Shown here one piece after another: positions 1 through 7,189 of a stretch of DNA of 12,537 nucleotides (within the stretch, counting starts at the first letter, position 1; each line of letters opens with the position of its first letter). The stretch covers positions 369,873 through 382,409 of the forward strand of contig MU646513.1 in NCBI GenBank assembly GCA_026770585.1, in the 5' to 3' direction. Source of the stretch: Baffinella frigidus. Its lineage: Eukaryota > Cryptophyceae > Cryptomonadales > Baffinellaceae. The position numbers and the translations under genes were made by a program. The notes beneath the pieces were generated by a model. That model did not search any database and was not told the DNA's origin. It worked only from the letters and a program-made list of their open reading frames with translations.

Positions 1-66
1 GAGGGAGGGAGAGAGAAGGGGAGGGAAAGAGCGAGAGGAGAGGCGAGATGAGAGAGATAGAGAGTG
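1..66. repeat. GA-rich microsatellite at the window edge
   Basis: Purine-rich GAGA and GGGA repeats, cut by the window edge. They follow exon U in the direction of minus-strand transcription. Confidence 0.9.
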
Positions 67-84
67 TGTGGGGGGGGTTCGAAC

Positions 85-144
85 CTCCCAGGTGAGGCGA
101 GCGTCGTCGGCGCAGTAGCTTTCCAGACTGTGCCAGGCTCCTTC
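85..144 (-). CDS. Exonuclease exon U: Exo III motif
   Basis: The exon follows acceptor GGTGCAG and reads EGAWHSLESYCADDARLTWE, ending at GAG before GTTCGA. Y-C-x-D-D-x-R-L-T is the Exo III motif of DEDDy nucleases: the Tyr and the Asp four residues later complete the active site. Joining to exon Y gives AVEMAK then EGAWHSLE, the expected continuous helix. The frame remains open to base 1 but only into low-complexity Ser/Leu/Pro from the GA microsatellite, so a splice at 84 and further exons left of the window are likely. A truncated copy lies at 286-318. Confidence 0.82.
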
Positions 145-3100
145 CTGCACCAATCGGTCCCACCACTTAGCAGCCACCGAGGCCTTCACGGATACAGTCT
201 ATCTAAACAATTTGTACCAGAATCTTATCCATTTGCATTGGATTTTACCCGCATTTCCCCCGGATATCCGGGGGGAAAGAAACCCGCAGTAGCTCTCCAG
301 ACTGTGCCAGGCTCCTTCCTGAACCAATCATACAGGTTATGGTCGAGCAGGTTATGGTCACGCGCCACCACAAGCACGTCCATCTAACGTCAAAGTCAAC
401 TATTTCCACGCATTCTCTCCAAAAGTGAATGATTCCCAGCACAAATAATAGAATGCTGCTACATGGCGGCCACCATCTAGTAACAAAGGTTGTGAATGTC
501 GAAAGTGAGTGTTCTATCGAGGTCCATTCAAAACAGGCAACACGATGCCCCGTCGACAGCTGTTGACTGTTCAAGTGGTGGAGAGTCCGATCGAGTCCCG
601 GACCTGAATAGATTTAATTTCGGGAACTGTCCATCTAAAAGATTTATTGTACACACCCAGCTATTTCACAGCCATAAAAGTACGATTTGGCTCAAACGCC
701 AAGCCAAATCTCAAGTCGAATCGATTTAGGAACGCGAAGAGATCGGTCCATTCAAGACTCGGTACATGTCAAATGGCTGCCCGCGAGCGTTTCAGGAGCT
801 TAAAGGTGGACGACCTGATTCCGGCGTCAAAACAATTACGGCATTCTGTAGGGTGCTACTGTATGTAACACGGTAGGGTGATACGGAAATGCCGGAATTA
901 GGTTGACGCCGGAATTAGGGCGTCCGCCCTTACCACAGACACAAGGTTGAAATTGAGTTGGGCATCCCTCATCTCCTATTAGCGCTATTGGAGCTTTCTA
1001 TCGAACATAGTACGAGCTTGATCGAATATTCCTTGACCTCTTCGACTTTATCTCCGACAACGAATAATTTATATTGCTTTTCTTCCACGTCTTAAGTTGA
1101 TTTTCGCCTTGAACACGAACAACTTTGGCGTGTCAAACCAAAAATGGTTACACCTTAAAGGTGCGAATCAACTGTAGACGTAAAAGAACAGCAAAAACAA
1201 TATTCGGTGTTGGGGATAAGACTGCAAGGCTTTTCTGAGACGTCTTCGCCTGAAGTCCGTTCACCTGTATCCATCAACTGACGCCCTATCCTGACCCAAC
1301 CGACGCCCTATCTACCCAACGGACGCCCTATCCTGACCCAACAGACGCCCTATCCACCCAACGGACGCCCTATCCTGTCATCGATAGCGGTTTTATCGAA
1401 ATGTACCTTGGCCATTTCGACTGCCAGACTCCCGTGAGACGTCTTTGCCTGCAATCCGTTCACAGGGACCCGCAAGGCAGTCACGACCGACCGTCTGGCT
1501 TCGGCGTCCGCGTGACCGGTCACGTGGGCGTTCACGAGCCTGCCGGCGGGGCTGTTCCACGTACCTTGGCCATTTCGACTGCCAGGCTCCCGTGAGACGT
1601 CTTCGCCTGCAATCCGTTCACCTGGTTTAGGGTTTAGGGTTTAGGGTCAAGGGTCCAGGGTTAGGGTTTGGGGGTTGGGGGTTAGGTTTTAGGGTTTAGG
1701 GTTTAGGCTTTAGGGTTGAGGGTTTAGGGTTGAGGGTTGAAGTTCAGGGTTTAGGGTTCAGGGTTCAGGGTTCAGGGTTTAGGGTTTGGGCCCCACTTGG
1801 AGGTGGCCGTTGCGCGGAGAGGTGGAACAAGTGGGAGGTATCGCCCAGTCTATTTGGTCTCACCAATTCGGTGCGCCCGGGCTCTTCGCCGCTGCAAAGT
1901 TGACGGGTGTGTACCGCACACCCCGCATGCCAACTTGAGAACAGTCGGTCAACCCGAGTGGACCCGAGTGAGGGGCCTCCGAACCCTCACGGCCCATACT
2001 CCAAACCCGAACCCCGAAACCTGGAGAAGGTCGTTGAGGGAGAAGGTGTGCCCGACACGGTGCGCGGAGAGGTGGAACAAGTCGAGCGTCTTGCCCACCC
2101 AAGCCGACACGCGCGTGTTCGAAACCTGTCGAAAGAAGACTTTAGGGGAATCGGATTTTCGGGCACTCAGTGCCCGAGTTTCCGTTACCTTATCCGTAGG
2201 AACCCCCCTATGCCCCTACGGGTTGCCTACCATACCCACCACAGCTCGATCGCGGTCAGGTCCGTAACCTGTCTGCCTTCGCAGATCAGTCCATTTATTT
2301 TCGTGGTACTAATTAAGAATTGCTCGGTACAAAGACATGTTAATAACTGTGGTTTAAGGAGACGGTGCGGCCGGCGGTGAGGCGTGTGGCCACAGAGGGC
2401 TCTTGGGGGGGTATTCAAAAGTCAATTTTCAAAGGAAAAAGGTATCCAAAAGTCAATTTTCTGAAGAAAACGGCTCCAGGAACGACCCAATGGCTTCAGA
2501 AACGACCCTGGAATACCCCTCGAAGGGCCCTGCGTGGGTGGGGACGTGGAAGAAGTCGAGCGTGTGACCAATCTCATACGGTAACACTTTCAATTTATAA
2601 ACTTGAATTTCAAAATTACGCCACGTTTGCTTTAATATCACTTATGAAGATCATTATGTGTAGTAAATTTCATTGAACCTAGTTTATAAATTAAAAATGT
2701 TTCCATATGAAATATTTCCTGGAAATCCGGGCAAGATTGGCGTCGGTCGCTGCTAAGTGGGAGGGGTGCATAGACTTTTGTATCACACAACTAAAGGCTT
2801 AAAAGAGCCTGTTTAGGATCTGTATCGAGAGTAATAAAGAAGAACAAGACCACGCCAGGCTGTTTGAAACATCCACTTTCGGCATCTTTCCGGAGAAAAC
2901 CTTGAATTCTCGAGTCAACCGCGACAGATCTGTCGCGGATAAGGTGTCGGTTTCCCTCGACCATCCTGGCGTGGGAACCGCTCGGTGGGCTACGACGGGT
3001 TCGTTCACCCCGGATTCCGGGGTGTTGTGTGAACAAGTTGCATTAGAAAAATCCTTAAGTTATTTGTCTTGAGGTAAGTTGACTTTTGATGAAAGGTTCG

Positions 3101-4234
3101 TAGTTCATTGTGTGGGAAGGGGAGGGGCGCGTACTTTGAACTGGCGTTGAATAAATGGGATGTCGAACCTCAACGAGTTGAACCCGATGAGGGCCTTCGC
3201 ATCATCCAGAGCCGCAAGAAAGGCCTCCACCTGCCCAAATCTCGGTGAGCAATATGTTTTTGTACCGGGTAATTGTTAATCAGTACCGCGAAAATAGATG
3301 GACGGATCGGATTTGAAGGAGTTGAAGCCGACAGGTGCCCTTGCCTCGTCCAGCGCTGCGGGGAACCCCTCCGCCTGAAGCCAGGGTGGTTGAGCCTATG
3401 GCGTTTCCTACGGTAGGCTCAAGGGGCCTACGGCCGCCCCTGCGAGAAACCCCCATCCAGGGCCGTGATGAGGGCCTCAACCCACAGAACAGTGACTAAT
3501 GCCTTGTTCCCCCGGATTTCCGGGGGGGGGTTCCTGGCGTGTGGTGCTATGTGGCTGGCCCACCATCCAGAAGACAAGGAGTGTCGCCACTCGGTGGACG
3601 AGACGTATCTTTTTAAAAGTCTTTTTAAAAGTCAGCATGCCCAGAGGCAATTGACTTGAGGGAATTTTCTGGTACACATTTGATCATGTGGGCACAAGAA
3701 TCTGGGGGGTCGTGAATGCGTCGTACCACACGAGGCTACAATTGGCCTTTTCTTAAAACCCTCTTTTAAGAAGGTCGTCATTGCATTGTGTAGTAATTCT
3801 GGTACAAATGCTGGACGCGACCTTAAAACCATCACTTAAGAAAAGGCCAATGACCGCCTTGTGTGGTAGTCCACCGAGTGGCTTCAATCTCAGCTCCCGA
3901 GCAAACTCGGCTGATTTTAAACGTCGAAGGCGAGAACCTCGACTCGGTTTCAGGGCAACATACCTAAATTTTCGAGTTGTTCCCTTCCCACTCGGCAGCG
4001 GTTCGTGAAATACCTCTTTTGGATCCTTGGAATCTTACTGCGAGGCCAATTTCAAATATTTTGGCCTGACACCGAGTTTCAGGTCCAGGTCAGCACGCGC
4101 ACCCCCCTCGTTGATGCAGTCTTACATGGCGGCCTAAACCTTGAACCTTGAACCTTGAACCCTCAACCCTAAGAGAACATTGGGGAACAGACGCGAGGAT
4201 CGAGGCTGCACGCAAGTCAAGAACACCACTCTTC

Positions 4235-4294
<60 letters not shown>

Positions 4295-7065
4295 ACCCTG
4301 AGGACCTCATTTGCAACCCCGTCGCGGTAGCACACGAATCCCCTGTCAAGCTCAACGAACCTGCAAGGGGGGATAGATTTATGAAAATTGTTGTCACAAT
4401 AAATTGACGGCAGGAAACACGTGTTTTGAGAGGTTTCACACGGCGGGGAAAAAAAAACACGGCGGGGAAAAAAAAAACACGGCGGGGAAAAAAAAGAAGA
4501 AAAAAAGGGACAAGGGCAGATTGAATCGGGACGGCTTGTCTACCGGGTGGGTGGCATCCCACACAGCGGACTTCGAAGGGATTTTGAATAACCCCTAAGC
4601 GATAAGACCTACGACCGTACGGTAGGCAACCCGTAGGGAAATAGGGGGGTTCCTACGGATAAGTTAACGGAAACTCGGACTCTCAGCGCCCGGAAATCCC
4701 TTCGTAGCCCGCTGTGTGGTGGATCGCCGGCAGAGACAGATTTGAATCTGGTTTAGGGTTTAGGAGGCTGACCTCCTCGCTCCCCCACCCACCAACAGAA
4801 GAGAAAACCTGTCTAACAGGGCGAAAAACAAGACCAGGGGCAGGGACAGATTCTAGCTCTGTCCCACTCAATCTGGTCTCATCCTTATTAACTTTAAAGA
4901 AGGATCTCCACTACAAATCAACTGCCCATCTACCTCTAAATTTTTGTAATGATGAGACCAAACTGAGCTGGGAAAGAGCTAGAGATTGGATCGGGGGAAT
5001 ACAGAAAAACTTTGTCGACGGAGTGTGTCGCATCGTAAATTTACTACACACAATGAGTTTAACAGTAACATTGAAGCATTCGTGTAGTAATGTTCATTGA
5101 ATCCAATGGTTTTGAATTGAAAGCGTTTTCCTGTCGAGATTGGATCGGGGGGAATACATAAAAACCTTGTCGACGGAGTGTGTCGGGTTTCGGGTTTCGG
5201 GTTTAGGGTTTCGGGTTTCGGGTCTAAGGTTTCGGGTTCAGGGTTTCGGGTTTCGGGTTCGGGAGGATACCGAAAAACCTTGTCGACGGAGTGAGTCGCA
5301 TCGTACACCGCCGCGACCGTGATATGGTCTCGTCCTTTGTTGAATCCTGGGAGAGAAAACGATGCCAAATTTTTGACAGTTTAGTAACCCACAAGTAAAT
5401 AACCCATAGGCCCTACGGTAGGCAATACCGCAGGAACATACGGGGGTCCCTACAGATAAGGCAACTGAAAGTCGGGCATAATTAGGCCAAACATCCCTTC
5501 GTAGCCCGCTGTTTGGCTTGAGTGGAATGTAGCGGTACACCACTCAGAAGGCTACGATGGCCCTAGGTCCCCGGATATCCGAGGGGTACGTGACCATTCC
5601 CGGTACCAACCGAAGAAAATGATCCACATCCGGATCAAAAGTGGCCGGATCCACTTCCGGTTCAAAAGTGGCCACCGCAGCCTTCTGAGCGGAACATGTT
5701 CGTACCATGGGTTGGCCAATCCTGGAAAGAAAGACCACATAGCGGTCTTCGAAGGGATTTTGAATAACCCCTGAGTGAATAAGCCATAGACCCGACGAGG
5801 TGGAGAGGCGGCCGGGGATCGATCCAGGGTGGGGGGGGGGGGGGCGAGGAGGTCAGGGGTCTGGGGTGTGCTCGATTTGCATGCGGTGTCGGTGTGTTCC
5901 TCTCCACTAAGCAGCGACCGAGGACCTTTTCGCCTTGAAATCACGGTGAAATTCCGGTTAGGTTCGGGGGCAACGGATAAGATTCTAGTACGAATCGATT
6001 AGATGGACTGTATCCGTGAAGTCCCCGGTGGCTGGTAAGTGGTGCACGAGCGCTGCACGCCGAGACAAACGTCGACAGTGGGACATGTCACAGCAAACGG
6101 GAACCTCGGCAACTCGGCAAATCAAAAACGTACAAAGTCCTGCCGCAATAGCACTGGAGGGGGGTGCTAGGAACACGCAAGGCAGTCACGACCGACCGTC
6201 TGGCTTCGGCGTCCGCGTGACCGGTCACGCGGGCGTTCACGAGCCTGCCGGCGGGGCTCCTCCACGTCCTGCCGAATAGTAACTCGGCAAATGAAAAACG
6301 TACAAAGTCCTGCAGCAATAGCACTGTGGATATTCGATAGATACGTTCATTGGGGAATGCATGCTCCCTCCGATGGTGTGATCGAGTACTCGATAGATGG
6401 TTGAGGGTTTAGGATGTAGGGTGTAGGGTTGAGGGTTGAGGGTTGAGGGTTTAGGGTGTAGGGTTGAGGGTTCAGGGTTTACGGCGTAGGGTTTGGGGTT
6501 TAGGGTTTAGGGTGTAGAGTTAAGGTTTCAGGGTTTAGGGTTTGAAGGATTTACGGTTGAGGGTTTAGTGTTCAGGGTTTGTGTTTAGGGTTGAGGGTGA
6601 AGGGTTTCAAGGGTTTAGGCTTTAGGGTTTAGGGTTTAGGGTATGTGTTTAGGGTTTCTGGGTGGTTACCTGTTGCCTCGATGTCAAACGCGAGGACTTG
6701 CAAAACTGAAAACATCTTCCTCGCGCGACCGGAGCTCCCACACGAGAATGCTAGAGGGGCCTATTTAAAACCGTTTTCTTTTCCAAGTGGGCATTTGTGT
6801 AGTAACGTTCGTGAAGTTGGTCACGTGAGTCTGCTACATTAGTACAGTCACGAGGTTGGAATACCCTATCCTGGTACAAATGTTGACAACACCACATGTA
6901 AACAGGTTCCTCCAGCATTCTCGAGTGGTCTGAGAAAAGATAGGCTCGACATAACACACATTACGAGCAGATACTCCAGTACAAAAGAGAGCGAGCGGGA
7001 GAGAGCGAGAGAGAGAAAGCGAGAGCGAGAGCGAGATAGATAGATAGATAGATAGATAGAGAGAA

Positions 7066-7101
<36 letters not shown>

Positions 7102-7189
7102 CGGAAGAGAGAGAGAGAGAGAGAGAGGGTTGGGTACCAGTTGTCTCGATATCAAACGCGAGGATGCAGCCCCCATACTGCGATCGTAC
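85..7189 (-). CDS. Split DEDDy-type 3'-5' exonuclease domain, six exons (partial gene, overall span)
   Basis: Six minus-strand exons read in order as one RNase H-fold (DnaQ-like) 3'-5' exonuclease: 7189-7138, 5346-5271, 3240-3135, 2125-2021, 1621-1565 and 144-85. The sequence shows Exo I AFDIETT (acidic pair D-x-E), Exo II GFNSLRFDIPF (N-x3-F-D) and Exo III SLESYCADDARLT (Y-x3-D). All four metal-binding acidic residues of a DEDDy enzyme are therefore present. Intron phases match at every junction (1, 2, 0, 0, 0), and two residues (Gly after ETT, Arg after KVF) are completed across splice sites. Such enzymes degrade DNA or RNA from the 3' end with two metal ions; the substrate here is unknown. 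No Met start is visible in the first nuclease exon, so the N-terminus must come from upstream, probably the zinc-finger exons at 8659-11167. The C-terminus may lie left of the window. Exact family name and splice sites are inferred; the fold itself is well supported. Confidence 0.85.
286..318 (-). pseudogene. Truncated copy of exon U
   Basis: This copy keeps the acceptor (GGTTCAG) and reads EGAWHSLESYC. It then breaks off before the catalytic Asp pair, at a GC-rich palindrome centred at 265. DNA identity with 112-144 is nearly complete, including the shared tract CCAGACTGTGCCAGGCTCC. Confidence 0.75.
319..1219. other. Unassigned stretch
   Basis: No exon is recognised here. It has a small 9-bp inverted repeat (GATTTGGCT and AGCCAAATC, 685-711) and a short tandem repeat of GCCGGAATTAGG near 891-925. 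It is probably intron between exons Y and U. Confidence 0.4.
1220..1264 (-). pseudogene. Third, diverged copy of exon Y
   Basis: After a good acceptor (GGATACAG) this reads VNGLQAKTSQKSLAV and then loses similarity. Leu in NGLQ is encoded CTT here and TTG in the other copies, a silent double change that suggests an older duplication under protein-level constraint. Confidence 0.6.
1280..1381. repeat. Tandem repeat, alternating 22- and 20-bp units
   Basis: Five units start GACGCCCTATC and alternate between CTGACCCAAC and CACCCAAC tails, so the true period is 42 bp repeated about 2.4 times. Confidence 0.9.
1407..1463 (-). pseudogene. Second copy of exon Y, acceptor lost
   Basis: Bases 1403-1463 match 1561-1621 with two differences in 61. 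The reading NGLQAKTSHGSLAVEMAK is unchanged. The base pair before the exon is no longer AG (GGGTCCCT), so it should not be spliced in. The donor is GTACAT. The 92-bp repeat unit lies between the two copies. Confidence 0.75.
1471..1562 (-). repeat. 92-bp dispersed repeat W, copy 1
   Basis: It matches 6176-6267 with three differences in 92. The minus strand is open as PAGRLVNAHVTGHADAEA then RRSVVTALR. It fills the gap between two copies of exon Y with almost no extra sequence. It could be a duplicated exon of the nuclease or a small mobile unit; no certain family. Confidence 0.8.
1565..1621 (-). CDS. Exonuclease exon Y: NGLQAKTSHGSLAVEMAK (intact copy)
   Basis: A 57-nt phase-0 exon with acceptor CCCTAAACCAG and the best donor in the window, AAG/GTACGT. 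It reads VNGLQAKTSHGSLAVEMAK, matching the conserved N-G-L-x-x-K-T-x-x-G-x-x-A-V segment that precedes the Exo III helix. The acceptor tract is made of the telomere-like repeat CCCTAAA that fills 1622-1790. Two further copies follow on the same strand at 1407-1463 (acceptor lost) and 1220-1264 (acceptor kept, frame diverges). Confidence 0.8.
1621..1793. repeat. Degenerate telomere-like TTTAGGG tract
   Basis: Short runs of TTTAGGG mixed with TTGAGGG, TTCAGGG and GTTTGGG fill the intron between exons V and Y. On the minus strand it supplies the acceptor tract CCCTAAACCAG of exon Y. Confidence 0.9.
1811..1850 (-). pseudogene. Decayed copy of exon V
   Basis: A 22-bp perfect match (1811-1832 with 2061-2082) reads LFHLSA in the exon V frame. 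Similarity fades on both sides and runs into telomere-like repeats at 1790. No usable splice sites are seen. Confidence 0.55.
2021..2125 (-). CDS. Exonuclease exon V: WVGKTLDLF ... TFSLNDLLQ
   Basis: A 105-nt phase-0 exon after the acceptor CGACAG and before the donor CAG/GTTTCG. It encodes VSNTRVSAWVGKTLDLF, then HLSAHRVGHTFSLNDLLQ. W-x2-K-x-x-D-L-F and the T-F-S-L-N-x-L-L helix are what lies between Exo II and Exo III in DEDD nucleases that pack a short helical insert. It fits exactly between the exons at 3240-3135 and 1621-1565. The following intron begins with GTTTCGGGGTTCGGG, i.e. telomere-like sequence. Decayed copies lie near 1811-1850 and 2530-2573. Confidence 0.8.
2158..2232 (-). mobile_element. 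Internal fragment of the 161-bp element family
   Basis: The reverse complement matches 4622-4690 through GGTAGGCAACCCGTAGGG and GGGGTTCCTACGGATAAG. Terminal repeats are absent. Confidence 0.7.
2530..2573 (-). pseudogene. Decayed copy of exon V
   Basis: The minus strand reads GHTLDFFHVPTHAG, aligning with GKTLDLFHLSAHRVG of exon V. The following TFSLNDLLQ part is absent. Divergence is higher than for the copy at 1811, so this is probably an older duplicate. Confidence 0.5.
2581..2704. mobile_element. Older member of the miniature element family
   Basis: The inner motif TGTGTAGTAAATTTCATTG is shared with 10049-10070, and outer arms (CAATTTATAAAC against TAATTTATAAAC) are inverted. No clear target duplication. 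Confidence 0.55.
3135..3240 (-). CDS. Exonuclease exon X: Exo II motif
   Basis: The exon reads FGQVEAFLAALDDAKALIG then FNSLRFDIPFIQRQFK, and ends before GTACGC. G-F-N-S-x-R-F-D-I-P-F is Exo II: Asn holds the substrate and the Asp is the third catalytic acid. The acceptor could be CCGAG at 3241 (used here, keeping phase and the beta strand KVFRFGQ) or GGGCAG ten bases later, which would start at VEAFL in phase 0. Two decayed copies sit just upstream at 3287-3374 and 3454-3481. Confidence 0.82.
3287..3374 (-). pseudogene. Frameshifted copy of exon X
   Basis: It follows a GGCTTCAG acceptor and reads FPAALDEARAPVGFNSFKSD, aligned with FLAALDDAKALIGFNSLRFD. The catalytic F-D is changed to S-D, and the total is 88 nt, not a multiple of three, relative to a GTACTG donor. 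The GFNS core is kept. Confidence 0.65.
3454..3481 (-). pseudogene. Fragment of exon X
   Basis: The minus strand reads VEALITALDGG, aligned with VEAFLAALDDA of exon X, then diverges into a short GC-rich inverted repeat. It contains no catalytic residue. Confidence 0.5.
3587..3881. repeat. Nested inverted repeats
   Basis: The outer 13-bp perfect arms CCACTCGGTGGAC are at 3587-3599 and 3869-3881. Inside, 3724-3868 has ends TACCACACGAGGC and GGCCTTTTCTTAA inverted at the other side. It is probably a miniature element inserted in another. Confidence 0.6.
4133..4301. repeat. CCTTGAA and CCCTCAA tandem tracts
   Basis: CCTTGAA units at 4138-4160 and about nine CCCTCAA units at 4233-4299. These run in the opposite orientation to most other telomere-like tracts of the window. 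Open frames through them (NPQPSTL repeats) are artefacts. Confidence 0.9.
4439..4500. repeat. CACGGCGGGG plus poly-A tandem repeat
   Basis: Three units of CACGGCGGGG followed by eight to ten A residues, length varying by the A run. Confidence 0.9.
4559..4719. mobile_element. 161-bp terminal-inverted-repeat element
   Basis: The 27-bp ends are inverted: CCACACAGCGG, then CTTCGAAGGGATTTT, against CCACACAGCGGGCTACGAAG. The interior (TACGGTAGGCAACCCGTAGG to GATAAG) recurs at 2158-2232 reversed and at 5405-5518, and the left end recurs at 5735-5795. Confidence 0.75.
4851..4986. repeat. Inverted repeat with about 38-bp arms
   Basis: CTAGCTCTGTCCCACTCAAT then CTGGTCTCATC at 4853-4885 pairs with ATGAGACCAAACTGAGCTGG then GAAAGAGCTAG at 4949-4983. 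It adjoins the copy of exon Z at 4985-5033. Confidence 0.7.
4985..5033 (-). pseudogene. Copy of exon Z abutting a miniature element
   Basis: It reads YDATHSVDKVFLYSPDP and starts exactly where a truncated miniature inverted-repeat element (5032-5133) ends. The upstream half with DHITV is missing. Confidence 0.6.
5032..5133. mobile_element. Truncated member of the same miniature element family
   Basis: It shares ATTTACTACACACAATGAGT, GCATTCGTGTRGTAAT and the end CGTTTTCCTGT with the reverse complement of 9967-10104. The other terminus is missing. It lies exactly between two copies of exon Z. Confidence 0.7.
5140..5185 (-). pseudogene. Copy of exon Z
   Basis: It reads THSVDKVFMYSP and is flanked by telomere-like TTTCGGG repeats on one side and the miniature element on the other. 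The first half of the exon is absent. Confidence 0.6.
5185..5264. repeat. TTTCGGG telomere-like tract
   Basis: Ten or so units of GGGTTTC with rare TTTAGGG and TTCAGGG, lying between two copies of exon Z. It directly follows the inferred donor of the intact exon Z. Confidence 0.9.
5271..5346 (-). CDS. Exonuclease exon Z: central beta strands after Exo I
   Basis: The acceptor is pyrimidine rich (TTTTCTCTCCCAG). The 76-nt exon completes Gly and reads FNKGRDHITVAAVYD then ATHSVDKVF. In DEDD nucleases the Exo I motif is followed by D-x-I-T-V-x-x-V-Y-D, the second strand of the sheet, so order and content fit. It ends with two bases before GTATCC; the next exon at 3240 supplies one base to make Arg. 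The following intron starts with degenerate TTTCGGG telomere-like sequence. Two shorter copies lie at 5140-5185 and 4985-5033. Confidence 0.75.
5405..5518 (+). mobile_element. Right half of the 161-bp element family
   Basis: It contains TACGGTAGGCAA, GGGGGTCCCTACAGATAAG and the right end TCCCTTCGTAGCCCGCTGTTTGG. The left terminal repeat is missing here, but a separate left end is found at 5735-5795. Confidence 0.65.
5621..5674 (-). repeat. 27-bp direct repeat, two units
   Basis: Units begin GATCCACATCCGGATCAAAA and GATCCACTTCCGGTTCAAAA. On the minus strand they read ATFEPEVDP and ATFDPDVDH, with conservative D/E swaps, in a 64-codon open frame (5738-5544). Not matched to any family. Confidence 0.7.
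5735..5795 (+). mobile_element. Left end of the 161-bp element family
   Basis: CCACATAGCGGTCTTCGAAG then GGATTTTGAATAACCCC matches 4559-4600. The rest of the element is absent. Confidence 0.65.
6112..6326. repeat. 45-bp direct repeats around repeat W
   Basis: 6112-6156 and 6282-6326 share ACTCGGCAAAT, AAAAACGTACAAAGTCCTGC and GCAATAGCACTG with about two differences. On the minus strand one frame reads LYVFDLPS in the left copy and LYVFHLPS in the right, loosely like ILAFDIET of the Exo I exon. That relationship is tentative. Confidence 0.7.
6176..6267 (-). repeat. 92-bp dispersed repeat W, copy 2
   Basis: The second copy of the unit at 1471-1562. It is flanked by 45-bp direct repeats (6112-6156 and 6282-6326), just as copy 1 is flanked by 61-bp direct repeats. 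Confidence 0.8.
6403..6660. repeat. Degenerate telomere-like tract
   Basis: About 250 bp of TTTAGGG, TTGAGGG and TGTAGGG variants, ending at the degraded Exo I copy at 6664. Confidence 0.9.
6664..6698 (-). pseudogene. Second copy of Exo I exon T
   Basis: The minus strand reads VLAFDIEATG and ends before a good donor (GTAACC). It shares most bases with 7131-7165 (TCAAACGCGAGGA and flanks). The first half of the exon and an in-phase acceptor are missing; the D-x-E pair is kept. Confidence 0.65.
6739..6900 (+). repeat. 162-bp repeat, inverted partner at 7860-8021
   Basis: It is collinear end to end with the reverse complement of 7860-8021: CACACGAG, ATGCTAGAGGGGCC, TTTGTGTAGTAA, GGTCACGT, CAGTCACGAGGT, CTGGTACAA and CACATGTA. 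The inner TGTGTAGTAA links it to the miniature element family. Confidence 0.75.
6975..7127. repeat. GA and GATA microsatellite
   Basis: About 150 bp of GAGA with a GATA block near 7034-7060. On the minus strand it is a long pyrimidine tract inside the intron just after the Exo I exon. Confidence 0.95.
7138..7189 (-). CDS. Exonuclease exon T: Exo I motif
   Basis: After the acceptor TTTCTGCAG at 7190-7192 the 52-nt exon reads VRSQYGGCILAFDIETT plus one base and ends before GTACCC. FDIETT is the Exo I motif; Asp and Glu bind the catalytic metals. It leaves phase 1, and the next exon (5346-5271) opens with two bases that complete Gly, giving the family pattern DIETTG. On the minus strand the CT-rich microsatellite at 7127-6985 lies just inside the following intron. 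A second, weaker copy lies at 6664-6698. Confidence 0.8.

Noticed and set aside
70-100. tRNA T-arm-like GGTTCGAACC
   Set aside because: The stem has a mismatch, no A box is present at the right distance, and the bases belong to exon U and its donor.
560-606. tRNA-like 3' half (CCGATCGAGTCCCGG)
   Set aside because: No acceptor stem, D-arm or anticodon arm can be drawn upstream.
1797-2380. Two plus-strand frames of about 156 codons
   Set aside because: Antisense to exon V and its copy, with no domain of their own.
5140-5322. Open frame rich in GFRVSGLGFRV
   Set aside because: Translation of telomere-like TTTCGGG repeats, not a gene.
6961-7176. Open frame of Ser-Leu repeats
   Set aside because: Translation of the GA microsatellite.
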